A stretch of 64,000 nt of DNA from Sequoia sempervirens (taxonomy: Eukaryota; Streptophyta; Pinopsida; Cupressales; Cupressaceae). Positions 23,876 to 35,678 of the stretch are shown here, in pieces. Each line of letters begins with the position of its first letter. Positions within the stretch are counted from its first letter, which is position 1. A program made the translations under genes and the position numbers. The DNA lies in NCBI GenBank assembly GCA_007258455.2, contig VDFB02000003.1:39418248-39482247 (forward strand), given 5' to 3'. The notes beneath the pieces are model-generated. The model was not told where the DNA came from. It did not search any database and saw only the letters and a list, made by a program, of their open reading frames with translations.

Positions 23876-24851
23876 GGGTGATCCCACAAAGTTGGTTTAC
23901 AATTTCTGAGAGATTATGATTTTTGATGAAATCACATATTTTTATAAAATATAACGATTTAAGCCTTAAAAATTTCCATTTAAAGCATTCCAACTGAAGA
24001 GGGTTTGATCAAACTACCTTAGATCAAACCCCCTTGGATAGAACCCCACTAGTTTTAAACCATACCTATAATAGAATCTCCTTTACACCTATCAAAATGT
24101 TGATAAAAAACCACTTTTGATTTACTTTTTGGGGGATCAAATGAATTCATTTAAAATTCATTTTTTGTATGTAGTTCTTATTATAAGTTTCCCAAAAAGT
24201 ATAATTTTAAATAAATTTAATTTAATTATTATATTTATTTTTTATTTCTTGTGAATGTAGGTTTTTCACCAAAAATGAAGCTCTTTATTCTACACATGTG
24301 GAAAAATAGAAGATTATTAAAAAAAAGTTTGAAAAATATGAGTGCACTAGATATTGAAGTCCTTGATCCAACAAAAAATAATAATTGAATTTTGATACAT
24401 ACAAAAAAAGTTGTGCTATACAGTCCACCTATGTCTGAATTGTAATTGGTTTGACTTCGAAACTTGATTAAGGAAAAAATATTCAATAAACACTATGAAA
24501 CAGATTGGACTAGATATCATAGTTACAAATCTAATTTAAAAAAAAATAGAATTTTATCCTTCATGGAAAAAAGTTGTGTTATACGGTGAGTGTCACTCCT
24601 TAAAAATGGTGTTTATTGAAAAAAATAGTTTTCAAAGGAGATGGAAAAAGAAGTGCAATATGATTCCAATTTTTTTGAAAAAAATATATTTAGAATCTAC
24701 AGACAAAATCTCACAAATCATTAGTTTGCATCATCTTCAAATTCGTCACGTTTTAGCCACTATAGTTTCCCGAAAGGGAAGATTTAGTTATAAAAAATCA
24801 GTTTAGTGTCTAGTTGGCCAAAAATTGTAAACCAGTATTGTGGGATCACCC
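23876..24851. mobile_element. non-autonomous DNA transposon (MITE-like) with TIRs
   Basis: The left end reads GGGTGATCCCACAA, three changed bases, then TGGTTTACAATTT. The reverse complement of the right end reads the same apart from those three bases, so about 27 of 30 bases match. The element is about 976 bp and AT-rich, without a coding region. AGGG occurs directly on both sides (23872-23875 and 24852-24855) and may be the target duplication, but G runs make its length uncertain. It inserted in the outer retroelement. The superfamily is unassigned. Confidence 0.85.
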
Positions 24852-26470
24852 AGGGACAAAGTACTTGGGCCTTGTGTCTGTATCCTATCTAGTTGATCCT
24901 GATCATCCCATTCATTATCTTTATCCTCGCTTTCTTCCATTCCATATCTCCTAGCTTATCAAAATCCATGTCATCATGTCCCTTTGCAACCTTGAATCTT
25001 ATCATGTAAATTATATTTGAGTCGAGATGTAAAACATTATCCAATCCTCATATATTTTGTCAATCAATCATCAACAATCATCAATCTTATCGTACTTTGA
25101 GGAAATCAGTGATCCTAAGTATTTATCATCATCATTCCTGGGATTTTACTCAATCAATTATTATTATCTTTTGACAAGAGATATGTTGTTTGTGTGACAT
25201 GTTTTGCACTAAATCTTTCATTTTGATCTATCATTTATCCATGGTTGCATTACCTCTATTGTGGGTCATCTTGTTCCTTTAATTAGTCATATCATATCAT
25301 TTCATCTTAAAAATCCTAAAAAATACAAAAACATCAAAAAATGTCCTGAAAAAAATGGTTTCCTTGATGAAAACTTGGAAAACAAGCGTCTTGGTAACAA
25401 AAAATAATCAAAAAGAGAAAAATACAAAAAAGTGAAATTAAAAAAAAATAAAAATCATAAAATCCGAAAAAGTGCAATAAAAGGAAGTAGTGAAAACCTG
25501 ACAATAGGCGCTATTTATGATAGGTTAGCTTTTCCATCTATTTGAGCATGTCGACCATTCACTTTTGCCATTCACTTTTGTCATCAATCTGCCTATCATC
25601 AGAAAGCTTTATGTACATATCCTGGCATTGCGGTCCAGTACCACCCTAGACTAGGGGAAAAATCTTGAACTCACTGGGGAAAAATAAACTTTGAGCTTAA
25701 ACAGACAGACAAACAATAGTTAGAAAATGCAACAAACACAATGATCATAGTGCAACCCAACATTTGAACATCAAGCTCAATAATGAACACATCAACCATC
25801 CATACCAAACATAAACTAGCTAAATCAATCAAATTGAAACAAATTTAAATAGATGATGTTCTTCTGAATCATGGCTTTATCATGTCAGCATGTCTGTTCA
25901 ACTGTTGTACTTTGATTTTTGTCATCATATCTCTGGAGCACCTCAATGATGTATTGAACTAGAAGAGCTAGGAAGGAGTATGATTTTTTTTTGTTTGTTG
26001 TCTGCATGAGTTGATCACTACTACTGTGCAAATTGTCGCAAGACGTGCTCTACAAAGTATCACTAATGACATTCCGAATTTGCATAGAAACATGGTTAAC
26101 TCTTGTCTGTTTACATGAGTAATACTCAGGTCATGTCAGTTTAATTATACCTAGATGCTTGTGTTAACTTGCAATATCAAAAATCATGGAAGTAGTACTC
26201 AGATCATCATGGTCTAAATTACACCATCGATGTTTGTACTCACTTTCAACATTTTAAAGGATCAATGATGATAAAAACCACAACCAATCGACTATTACGA
26301 TGACAACCTTTGCATACTAGATCTGCATGGTTAAGTTAGGTTGCATCCATGTCAACTTGCATTGGTATCTATGGGATTTTCAAGGCTGAAACAATTTCAC
26401 AATGATGTTATCTCTCACATTAATGGATTGAGTACATTTGACATTACCAAAAAAAAATCATTTCCATATA
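24852..26470. other. outer element internal DNA
   Basis: No enzyme domain. GTGAAAACCTGACAATAGGCG (about 25492) matches GTGAAAACCTGGTAACAGGCG after the integrase of the inner element (39782), so this is likely the region that follows pol in related elements. Confidence 0.5.
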
Positions 26471-27640
26471 GTTGTGCATCAGTTGCATCATCATTTGCAT
26501 ACATCAGAAAACATTCTCATATCACATATACATTCTCACATCAGTCATACATTTAAAAATGCATCAGTTGCATCATCATTTGCATACATTAGAAAGCATG
26601 ATCATATCATATGTACATGATCACATCATTCATCCATCCATCCATTACATCAATATTTGCATTAGAAAAAACAAAAAAAGTGCATTGCATCTCACTTGCA
26701 TAATCAAAATCATTCCATCAATTATTAATGGATTAAGAAATTGGTCCATTAAGAAGATTGAAAGACATATCCAGGAGAGTAAGATTTCCAAGAAGAAAAA
26801 CATCTCTATTTTAATAGATGCATAATTGAACTTGATGCATCACTGGAATCATTTACTCCTTTAATAAAATGGATCTTGGATTTACATAAGAAGATTGAAA
26901 GACATATCCAGCAGAGTAAGATTTCCAAGAAGAAAAAGTTGTTGAGGAACATAAAGATATAATACCATTGTTATGAACATCTAAAACCAGTAGTGAAGAT
27001 AGATTTATCAGGATACATGAATTTGTTATTACTTAAATCCAAGATTGACAAAGGACTAGCTGGATCAGCATAATCATCACATAGAACATCTCACATCATT
27101 TGCATAATCAAATCCATAGCACATAGCATAAAACAACATCCATAAAGAATATAGAATCATGAATCATGCATTATCATATCATCATTGCATACATCACATA
27201 ATCACCACATAAGCATCATCATTGTATAATCATCATATAGGCATATCATAATCATCACATATGAACATCATAAACAAATAGAACTATGCACCATCATATG
27301 ATCATTCCATCTATTCATTCACTCGGTAAGTAACATTATCATACATTCATCCATTCATTGCATCATCTATTTGCATTAGAAAAGTACAAAAACATAAAAT
27401 GCATCACATTTCATAGGCATAATAAGATCCATCACATGTATCATATAGGCATCATTCATAAAGCATCATAGAATCATAACACATCAGTTGCATCATCATT
27501 TGCATTCATATCATATCATATCATCATCATAAGCATCATATAAATATCATAAACACATAGAAATAAAATTCATCCATCATAGGCATCCATCATAAACACA
27601 TATCGACACATATAGATCAATAGTCCTCTACATATCATAT
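26471..27640. repeat. CATCAT-rich low-complexity DNA with duplications
   Basis: ATCAT and CATCAT-rich DNA with recurring blocks: CATCAGTTGCATCATCATTT occurs near 26478, 26562 and 27483, and a block starting AAGAAGATTGAAAGACATAT occurs at 26752 and 26888. Open frames across it are low-complexity. Confidence 0.7.
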
Positions 27641-27951
27641 AAACCTCAAAATAATAATGTCAAGTGTACAATGATATCCAAACATGGAGAGATGCATCAA
27701 CAAAGTGGCAAAAATTACAAAATCTTTGACCAAATGAGTGTATACATCAAGTATTAGTACATCATCAAGTATCAATACATCAAGTCTCAATACATTAATC
27801 AATCCTATACTGGGGCATATCAATCAAAGATGATAAATCACATCGATTGATAATATCTAAATCAACCTGCACCAAATGTAAAATCATGTCCCACATCTCT
27901 AGGAAATGCTCCCTAGACTAAAAAATTCTAAAATCCTCCTATGATCATAAT
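27641..27951. other. outer element DNA up to the Tat insertion
   Basis: No feature is recognised. It ends in ATAAT (27947-27951), the left target-site copy of the inserted Tat element; the right side has ATAAC (46831-46835). Confidence 0.6.
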
Positions 27952-29315
27952 TGTAGACACCTAAATTTAATCACTTCCACGTGATTAAATTCATTGCCTT
28001 TCCGTCTATCATATTAATATTAATTTATTAAATTAATATTACACCTTTCGCCTCACATCGGTAAAGTATTTAATGTAATAATTAATACTTTATCTTTCAC
28101 CTTATTCCTCTCTAAATTAAATAAATACACTAATTTATTTAATTTAGTCATTTTTCACCTTTTTGATTTAAAATCAATTTAAAATTCCTCACTTTCTCTC
28201 TCCTTGTCACATCCTCCATAACCTTGCCCTAATCTGAATTAATTTAATTCATGATTATGATGTGCATTCTCTTAATCAGAGATTAATGTCACATCCTCCT
28301 ACATTTGCCACTTGCCTCTAATCCTCTATTAATTAGCCTAATCCAATGTTTGCACAACCTTAACCAAGGTCATTAGCTATTTCTAGCACCACTTTTTGGT
28401 CAATTCTTCCATTTTTCCTTTTTAGATATTGACTCTCCTTCCCATAAGAATTTTTAATTCTCATTTATTTATCCCATGTCTCTCTCCTCCCTATGTGAAT
28501 TTTTAATTCACATTCCATTCTTCCAAGGCTTCTAGAACCTTGAACTTGTCACAATCTCCACATGTGACCAAGTCCCACCTTTTTGGAGCCCACCTTTTAC
28601 CCTCTAGATCATCCTAGGAATGTGAATTTTTAATTCACATTTATACCCCCAACCACCTTTCATTTTCCCATGTAGATTTTTGAGGAATTCCAAAATTCCT
28701 CAAATGTCTCTTTCACTCCCACTTAGGAACAAGAAACTCCTTTTTGTGGAAATCTCCTCACTCCTTAAGGTGCATGCCCTTTTCCACCTCATGTACCTTC
28801 TTGACACCTCATCTCTATCTCATCCCCCCTTTATCCACTTCACCCTCCACATGTCAAGATGTGAGGGCTTGTGGGTTATCAACCCACCATAGCCCTTCAT
28901 CTTGGCCTTGTTGGAGCAATCTTGACCGTTGAATTCTCTAGAGAATTCAAATTCTTCTATAAATACCCTCTCCTCAAGGGCATTTTCAACACTTTAGATT
29001 TGAGCAACTACATGCTGTCCATTTGAATCATCAATCCTTTGTCATCATCTAGCCATCTTTGTTAATCATTTGCACCTTCAACCTTGCATTTAGGCATTCA
29101 AGCAATCATCTAAGGAGCACACAACCAATCCAAGCAAGGGCCAATCAAAGAAGTATCAACAACAAGGGAGGTAAAATTGTTTGCATTTCATTTTATTCAT
29201 TTTCCTTTTCGTTGTATCACTCTTTTGGCTAATCTTGAGGTGTCCTTGGTATTTTGTCATTTCCATTTCTTAGTTATTTTACACATTTAGAGAAGTATAA
29301 ATATCAAGGTATACA
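27952..29315 (+). repeat. Tat 5' LTR
   Basis: TGTAGACACC to GGTATACA. A TATA-like CTATAAATACCCTC near 28961 is the likely promoter. Several ATGTGAATTTTTAATTCACAT-like inverted motifs occur in U3 (about 28493-28515 and 28619-28642). Open frames in it, such as 28680-28892, recur in the 3' LTR and are not genes. Confidence 0.95.
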
Positions 29316-29319
29316 TTTC

Positions 29320-29337
29320 TGGCACGCCCGGTGGGAC
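29320..29337 (+). promoter_or_regulatory. Tat primer-binding site
   Basis: TGGCACGCCCGGTGGGAC starts 5 bp after the LTR and would pair with the 3' end of a host tRNA ending in CCA. The tRNA species is not assigned. Confidence 0.8.
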
Positions 29338-29384
29338 CCACAAACGGGTTCTTATATTTAACCCTTGTTTTAGCTAAGAATTGT

Positions 29385-29945
29385 GCAGGAAAAGGTCGCA
29401 AAAAGGCAGAAGTGCCCCTGTTTCCGCCGTAGAAAGGCGGAAACGCCCCTGTTTCTGCTGCAAAAAGGCGGAAGCGCCCTCTGCTCTATCGCAGAAAGGC
29501 GGAAGCGCCCTCTGCCTTGCTGTAGAAAGGTGGAAGCGCCCTCTGGTCTATTCCAGAAAGGCAGAAGTGCCCCACATCTCAAAGTTTTACTTTCCTCTAA
29601 CAAGTTAGCTGTGATTAAGGATAAATTTAAAAAGATTTTCCAACATGTTTCTTGCAGTGGGAGGGGCACAACTTTCTTGTTTTCTTGGAAATCTAACAAG
29701 TTTGTTGTAGAAAGGCGGCAGCGCCCCGCCTTGTACGCAGCGCCCCGCTTCTTACGCAGCACCCCACCTTGTATGCAGTGCCCCGCTTCTTACGCAGCGC
29801 CCCGCCTTGTACGCAGCGCCCCACCTTTTGCGCAACACCCTTTGCCTTACCATAGAAAGGTGGAAGCACCCTCTGCCTTACCGCAGAAAGGCGGAAGCAC
29901 CCCGATTTTTACTGCAGAAGGGCGGAAGCGCCCCAAAACAGCACA
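29385..29945 (+). repeat. GC-rich 31-bp and 19-bp leader repeats, blocks 1 and 2
   Basis: Block 1 (29385-29580) has about six copies of a 31-bp unit with GAAAGGCGGAAGCGCCC. Block 2 (29709-29945) has about six copies of a 19-bp unit ACGCAGCGCCCCGCCTTGT and three more 31-bp units. GGCGGAAGCGCC in each unit can fold as a 4-bp stem with a GAAG loop. All frames through it, on either strand, encode repeat artefacts. Confidence 0.9.
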
Positions 29946-30777
29946 GTTTGGAAGGTAAAACAGTCATTTTTGCTTCGTTTTTGCTCCCATTTTTTGCTGT
30001 TTTCAAATAGTAACCCTCTAACATCATTTTGGCAAGGATAGTGGTGTTTTTTGCTAACATTTTGCAGCATTTTGTGGCGAAATTTGACCAAGGACGAAGA
30101 AGAAGATAGCTAACATTTGCTTGCAGGGCCATTTATTTGATCAAATTTTTGAAAAAAAAAAAAAAATTAATTTGTTGTTTTCGAACATAGTCTAATTAGG
30201 GGGATTGAACTTTGCTGCTTGCTGTGATTGCTTGTTTTTGTGTTACCCAAGGGGGCATTAACTTGTTTTCGCTTTCCCCTTGCACTTCGTGTGAGCCTGG
30301 GGAGTAGTTGGAGACGGTTAGTGTCTTCTTCCTAGTGGGACCTGCTTGGGGATTTCATCACCCCAAGGAACGATTCCAACCACGTGTACCGGCGGGGTAT
30401 ATAAAGGGGGGAGAATGAAAGTTGTACCCCAATCCAGTTGCGTCATAATTGGCGGAGCGTCGAAGCTAGGGTGATACCTAGATAGACGTGAAGAGTTGGT
30501 CCGAGCCTTTCAGTATCTCGCTGGGGTTCCCGACTCACGCTTGTGACGGACTGGTGTTCACGGTTGTGCCTCACATACCGAGAGTATATCGAGGACTCCC
30601 TAGAAGCCTTGTGCATCCTAGATTAAGACTTTACCTTGCCATACCCTTAATATTAATCATAGGATTGTGCTTGCTTGCAGTGTTTTCTGTGAAAAATCTG
30701 TGAAATCTTTGATATTTCGGCCTTACTTTGTCATTTTGCGTCCTTGCCATAGCCTTTACCCTCAAAACCAAGCTCTG
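29946..30777 (+). other. Tat leader with shared block
   Basis: Non-coding leader. At 30340-30410 lies the CACCCCAAGGAACGATTCC and GGTATATAAAGGGGGG block that resembles the outer element at 20570-20650. No protein domain is seen in its short frames. Confidence 0.55.
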
Positions 30778-31012
30778 TCCCACTACAGAAAGGCGGAAGC
30801 GCCCCTGTTTCTGCTGCAGAAAGGCAGAAGCGCCCCTGATTCTGCTACAGAAAGGCGGAAGCGCCCCTGATTCTACTACAGAAAGGTGGAAGCGCCCCTG
30901 TTTCTGCTGCAGAAAGGCGGAAGCGCCCCTGATGCTGCCGCAGAAAGGCGGAAGCGCCCCTGATTCACTGCAGAACGCTGTCTACGCCCCTGATTTTACT
31001 GCCAATGCCTTG
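30778..31012 (+). repeat. GC-rich 31-bp leader repeats, block 3
   Basis: Six to seven copies of the unit CTGCAGAAAGGCGGAAGCGC plus CCCTGTTTCTG. The same unit forms block 1 about 1.2 kb upstream. Confidence 0.9.
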
Positions 31013-31569
31013 CAAGTACCCCATTTGGATCCATTTAGCCTCTAAATCACCGTTTAATCATTCCCAACCATTACCCCATCATCCTAAGTCTCTATTTTGT
31101 CATTCTAAACCTCCCAAAACCTCCATTTTATCCACTTAAACCTTCATTCTATCACTCCAAATTTTTGTTGACTATTATAAATCCCCATTCATTCTCCATG
31201 AGTCATCTTTAATCCACCTTCTTCACTTTAATTTTCCACTCACAAGCCCATACCCTCACATTGCAACTTTACCATTCACATCCTCAAACACTACCCATAG
31301 CCAAACCGTCCTAACCTTGTATTACAAAGTGGTTACCTAAATTGACTATAGCCCTTGAAGTTGATTATTAGTCTTTAACTTCAACCCCAATCAATTCACT
31401 TCCATCTTGAGGCAAATTCGGTGTTGTAAGTTATCATCCGCGGCCCAATCAATCCATTCCTAGCTTAAGGTGGATTCGGTGCCGTAATCATCCTATTAAT
31501 CAATCGAAGCTCTAGGGTCACTAAGGGTAATCCCACGTGATCAAGCTTAAGATCCCTCTCCCACATCTT
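31013..31569 (+). other. Tat leader, pyrimidine-rich
   Basis: CCATTTTATC-type pyrimidine-rich DNA. No gene or structured repeat is seen, apart from two copies of a GGTGTTGTAAGT/GGTGCCGTAATC-like motif near 31420 and 31480. Confidence 0.45.
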
Positions 31570-31860
31570 TCATATCAAATCAAATCAAATCCAATCCAAT
31601 CCAAATCCAATCCAATCCAATCCAATCCAATCTAATCTAATCCAAATCCAATCCAATCCAATCCAATCTAATCAAATCCAATCCAATCCAAATCCAATCA
31701 AATCCAATCCAGTCCAAATCCAATCCAATCCAATCCAATCCAATCAAATCCAATCCAATCCAATCCAATCCAATCCAATCCAATCCAAAATTCAAATCCA
31801 AATCCTAATCTAATCGAATCGAATCCAATCGTAATCCAATCCAATCCAACATATTCCAAC
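31570..31860 (+). repeat. AATCC pentanucleotide array
   Basis: About 290 bp of AATCC/CAATC repeats with occasional extra A (AAATCC), just upstream of gag. It places dozens of CCAAT words in one block. Confidence 0.92.
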
Positions 31861-31923
31861 AAAATCTGATCCAGAACCCAAACCCCATCTAAATCACACC
31901 TTACCCAATCATAATCAAATCAT

Positions 31924-32478
31924 TTGACAAGGTCATTAATCCACTCATCCCACATTTGCATGCCCGTTCAGACCCGTTCACAAGCAAAGAAAATGGCCGA
32001 CCATCAAGCTCAAAATGCTCTATCCAACAATCCTCAAGATCCCAAAAACACCTCATCAGATCCTAACAAAGGTACCAACATCGCTCATGATCCTCACAAT
32101 GGTACTTCATCGCACTCCAACACTAAGAACTAGAATAACTCGCCGCATGGAGAAGAGAGCATGGTTAATCAACCTGAACTCACACTTAAAGAACATTTTA
32201 GTAATCCTGCCAATGTCCAAATGACCGACCGTTTGCTTGAGAAACATGGGGAAGAAATCTTGGCCCACTTGATTGAGAAGGGTGTTAAACCTCCCTCCAA
32301 TGTTGAATTGTCCAAATACAAGGGTACCCCATCTCACGTACTCCAAGAATCCCAAAATGCACCTAAGGTTCATACTTTTCCAATGTTCCTCCAGTCGAGG
32401 GTTGGCATCAACCTGAGTTTGGCAATGCTGTCCTTTATCAAGTTAATTATCCCCCACACGCTTCAACCTCAGCTATAG
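31924..32478 (+). pseudogene. Tat gag, N-terminal part
   Basis: A frame from 31924 contains PVQTRSQAKKMADHQ, a motif common at the start of plant gypsy Gag proteins. After a stop at 32131 and a frame change it continues from 32161 (MVNQPELTLKEHFSNP, LLEKHGEEILAHLIEKG). The frame then drifts. This is the Gag N-terminus, decayed. Confidence 0.65.
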
Positions 32479-32489
32479 GCGGACCTCAA

Positions 32490-34068
32490 GTGCCTGATCC
32501 CAATAATCCTTTTGCTTATAGTATGCCACAAAATGCCCCACAACCTTCGCCATTAACATTAACCACAACTCCCCCCTCCAACCAACCTCTAGTCAACATT
32601 AGGGGCACCTCCTTTGCTACACCGCTTCCGCCTCCCGGGACCACCAACATACCACCTCAACAGGTTCACCAATCTACCATTCCGCCTTAATTACCTCCAC
32701 AAGGCACACCCCAGCTGAATATTCCGAGCGGAACCCAACAACCCCCTCTACAAAGTATGCCTACACAACCTCCGCCCTCTTATCCACAACAACTTACACA
32801 CAATACTTTGGCCTCTTCACAACAACTATCCTACCAATCACAAGGCAATCCATCTCAATCTACTGCCCAAACCATATCTCCCTTTCTTGCATCCCTTTTG
32901 CATCCAAAGATCCAACCACAACATAATATCCCACCTCAGTCCATACAACACTCGGCGCCACAACAACAACCTCCACAACACTACTACTATCACAACCAAC
33001 AACAACTTCCCCAACAACCGTTTTATGTGACTTCCCAACAATCACAACAATATCCTCAATACCAACAAGCCAACACACAACGTCCCGTCCAAGCCCCTCA
33101 ACAACCTACCTCACACTTTTACCCAACAAATCCATATTATGCCCCACAACAACAACCCCCATATCAGAAAAATCCCCCATCTCACCAACAAGCCATGTTA
33201 TCATCCAGTCATCCACACCCACATTTCAACAATCTAACACCCTCTCAACAAGATCCTTCATCTTTTCATCATCATTATCCCCCCAACCCACCACCAGCTA
33301 GCTCGGATTTGTTGGAAATCAAAGCCACATTTAAGGACCTTCAAGCAGGGGCTACAAAACAATCATTCAAATTTGAAGATATATGCCCATATCCGTTTGA
33401 TCCCTCCATCTCGTTGATCCCATTCCCTAAACATTTCGAGATTCCAAAGTTTGACAAATACAAGGGAGACAAAGACCCTAAGGCTCACTTGCAGGAGTTT
33501 TATGCACAGTGTCAAGAAGTCATGTACAGTGATAACTATCTCTTGCGCTTGTTCCCACGAAGCCTAGCAAGCCATGCCCTAGATTGGTTTATGACTCTCG
33601 AAAAAGGGTCTATAAAAACTTTTGCAGACTTATCAGAGTAGTTTGTATCCTATTTCTCTTTCAACTTGCGAAAGGATACGGACACCTTAGATCTCCTGAA
33701 AGAGAAACAACGTGATGGAGAGACCTTTACCAGCTACCTCCAACGGTGGCGTGCATTAGCCAGTCGAATGAAAAATCCTTTGAAAGAGAAAGACATGGTC
33801 ACCCTTTTTGTGGAAAATTCTCATCCTGACATGGCCCACAATTTTAGGCTACACTGTGTCACCACTTTCGCCGAGATAGTGGAAAAGGGACCTATCCTTG
33901 AACATGCCCTTATTGCCAAAGGACACATTAAAATACACAGTCATGATAAAGAACGGTCATTCGGAGATAAATCACAATTTTGGAACAAAAACAAAAATGC
34001 AGTGAATGACGGAGTGACAGACACCAAACATGTCCAAGTGGCTAATGCATCCCAAAGTCAACAGTAGT
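32490..34068 (+). pseudogene. Tat gag, central part
   Basis: A Pro/Gln-rich region (32490-33300, QQ and PP runs) leads into the conserved retrotransposon Gag domain: HFEIPKFDKYKGDKDPKAHL, YDN-like YSDNYLLRLFPRSLASHALD, WF, then after a TAG stop at 33639 FVSYFSFNLRKDTDTLDLL and GETFTSYLQRWRALASRM. Gag assembles the virus-like particle and packages RNA in the cytoplasm. A second stop lies at 34066. Both stops stand where Gln (CAG) is plausible. Confidence 0.88.
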
Positions 34069-34166
34069 CTGTACCTAATGCCATATCAGTACCCCAGGGG
34101 ACACCTCGTCCCCCTCAACAGTTAAACCAAAGAAATCAAGGGAACACCAAATGTCAATACGCCCAA

Positions 34167-35678
34167 TTGGGTGAACCCTTGAGTGTTGTTTTTAACAAAT
34201 TGTTACAAATCAATTACCCCATCACATATCCTGTCACCAAACCATTCGATGAGTCCAAACCCAAGCCGGCATGGTTCAAAGACAATAAGTATTGTGACTT
34301 TCATAAGATCAAGGGACACTCGTTAAATAAATGTCAGGGTTTAAAAAATTATGTCCAAGATCTCATTGATCGAGGAGATATCAAGGTTGACCCCAGTCAA
34401 CCTTCGTCGTCCAATGCTCAATTGCAAATCTATCAAAATGCCTTCCCAAATCATAGTCAGGGTCCTAGCACCTCCACTAGTCATCCCCAAAACAACAGCA
34501 CCAATAATGTGAATTACAAGAATGTGCCCTTCAATTATGAAGGCATTATTCATTACATTGAGCAAGTCGAACCTCGGGTATCCATGATACACGTTAAAAC
34601 CAAAGATCCTCAATGTGCTGTGACTACACGACGAGCCCGCATCACCATCCCTACAGCCTCCACACCCATCCAACCCGCTCCTGCGAACTCTCAGTATAAT
34701 ATCCTTGATCACCTAAGGAACACCCCCGCTCACATATCCATTTTAGATTTGCTTAAGTCTTCCCCGGTACATCAAGAGATTCTTAATAGAGCCTTGCAGG
34801 AGACCCATGTACCAAATGACATCGACCCCACACAATTCCAAGCTTTGGTGGGGCACTTGGCTTCGTCTCATCACCTCCACTTCAGCCAAAATGATATGCC
34901 AAATATCGATGTCAATCATAACCGCCCACTACATATCGAAGTTATAGTTGCCCGCCATAAAATAAAAAGGGTCTTGGTAGATAATGGCTCTGCCCTCAAC
35001 TTATGTACTTTGAAATTCATAAAACAGGTAGGGTATACTCAAGCGGACTTCAGCAATCAGATCATTACAATTAAGGCTTATGATAATGCAAAAAGAAATT
35101 CAGAAGGGATCATCAATCTTCCTGTCCAATTGGGACCGGTAGTTCAGTACATCACCTGCCATGTCCTTGATTTGGACTTACCATATAATCTCCTCCTTGG
35201 CCGTCCATGGCTCCATGCTATGCAAGCCGTGCCCTCCACCTACCATCAGTGCCTCAAATTCCCAGTTAATGGACAAGAGATCACCATCCATGCCGACCCC
35301 CAACCATTCGAATATTGTCGCACTTTAGAGGCATCATTTCCCCATTTACATTATTGTCCTGGGGTTGAAATGGGGGCATCCCAGTCATCACCTCTTAATC
35401 CACCATCCACCGTCATAACCACTCCATCCCCCACTGATCCCACAGTCACAAAAGTCCAGATCATCGGCAAAGGGTGTGGCGAGTATGAAATGCACACTGC
35501 CCTTAATGTAGCAACCATGCCACCATCGCCACACGAGTATGGTCAACCTTCCCACGCTTCCCCAAAGGAAGACAATATTGTCACCTTCCGGGGCAAAAAT
35601 ATCCCTACCACCACTTTTGTATCTCCGAGTATCAAGACAGATGCTCCAGAAGAAGACATAAGCCAATGGGTTTACTGA
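34167..35678 (+). pseudogene. Tat gag C-terminus and protease
   Basis: A 503-residue open frame. Near its start, YCDFHKIKGHSLNKCQGLK is the Tat-type zinc knuckle (C-x2-H, then GH-x4-C), followed by DLIDRGDI. The aspartic protease lies around residues 245-360: HIEVIVARHKIKRVLVDNGS with the active-site triplet as Asp-Asn-Gly, then LLLGRPWLHAM. It would mature Gag-Pol. The stop at 35676 separates it from RT. Frames on the other strand here are shadows. Confidence 0.88.

Noticed and set aside
27241..27620. CRISPR-like spaced repeats in CATCAT-rich DNA
   Set aside because: Irregular spacing and low-complexity units in plant DNA; plain repeat decay.
28680..28932. Small ORFs in both Tat LTRs (also 46195-46447)
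   Set aside because: Lie in LTR sequence, with no domain; their recurrence is explained by LTR duplication.
29370..31045. Cys, Pro, Ala and Lys-rich frames on both strands in the Tat leader
   Set aside because: A 31-bp unit that is not a multiple of three keeps several frames open; the products are repeat artefacts.
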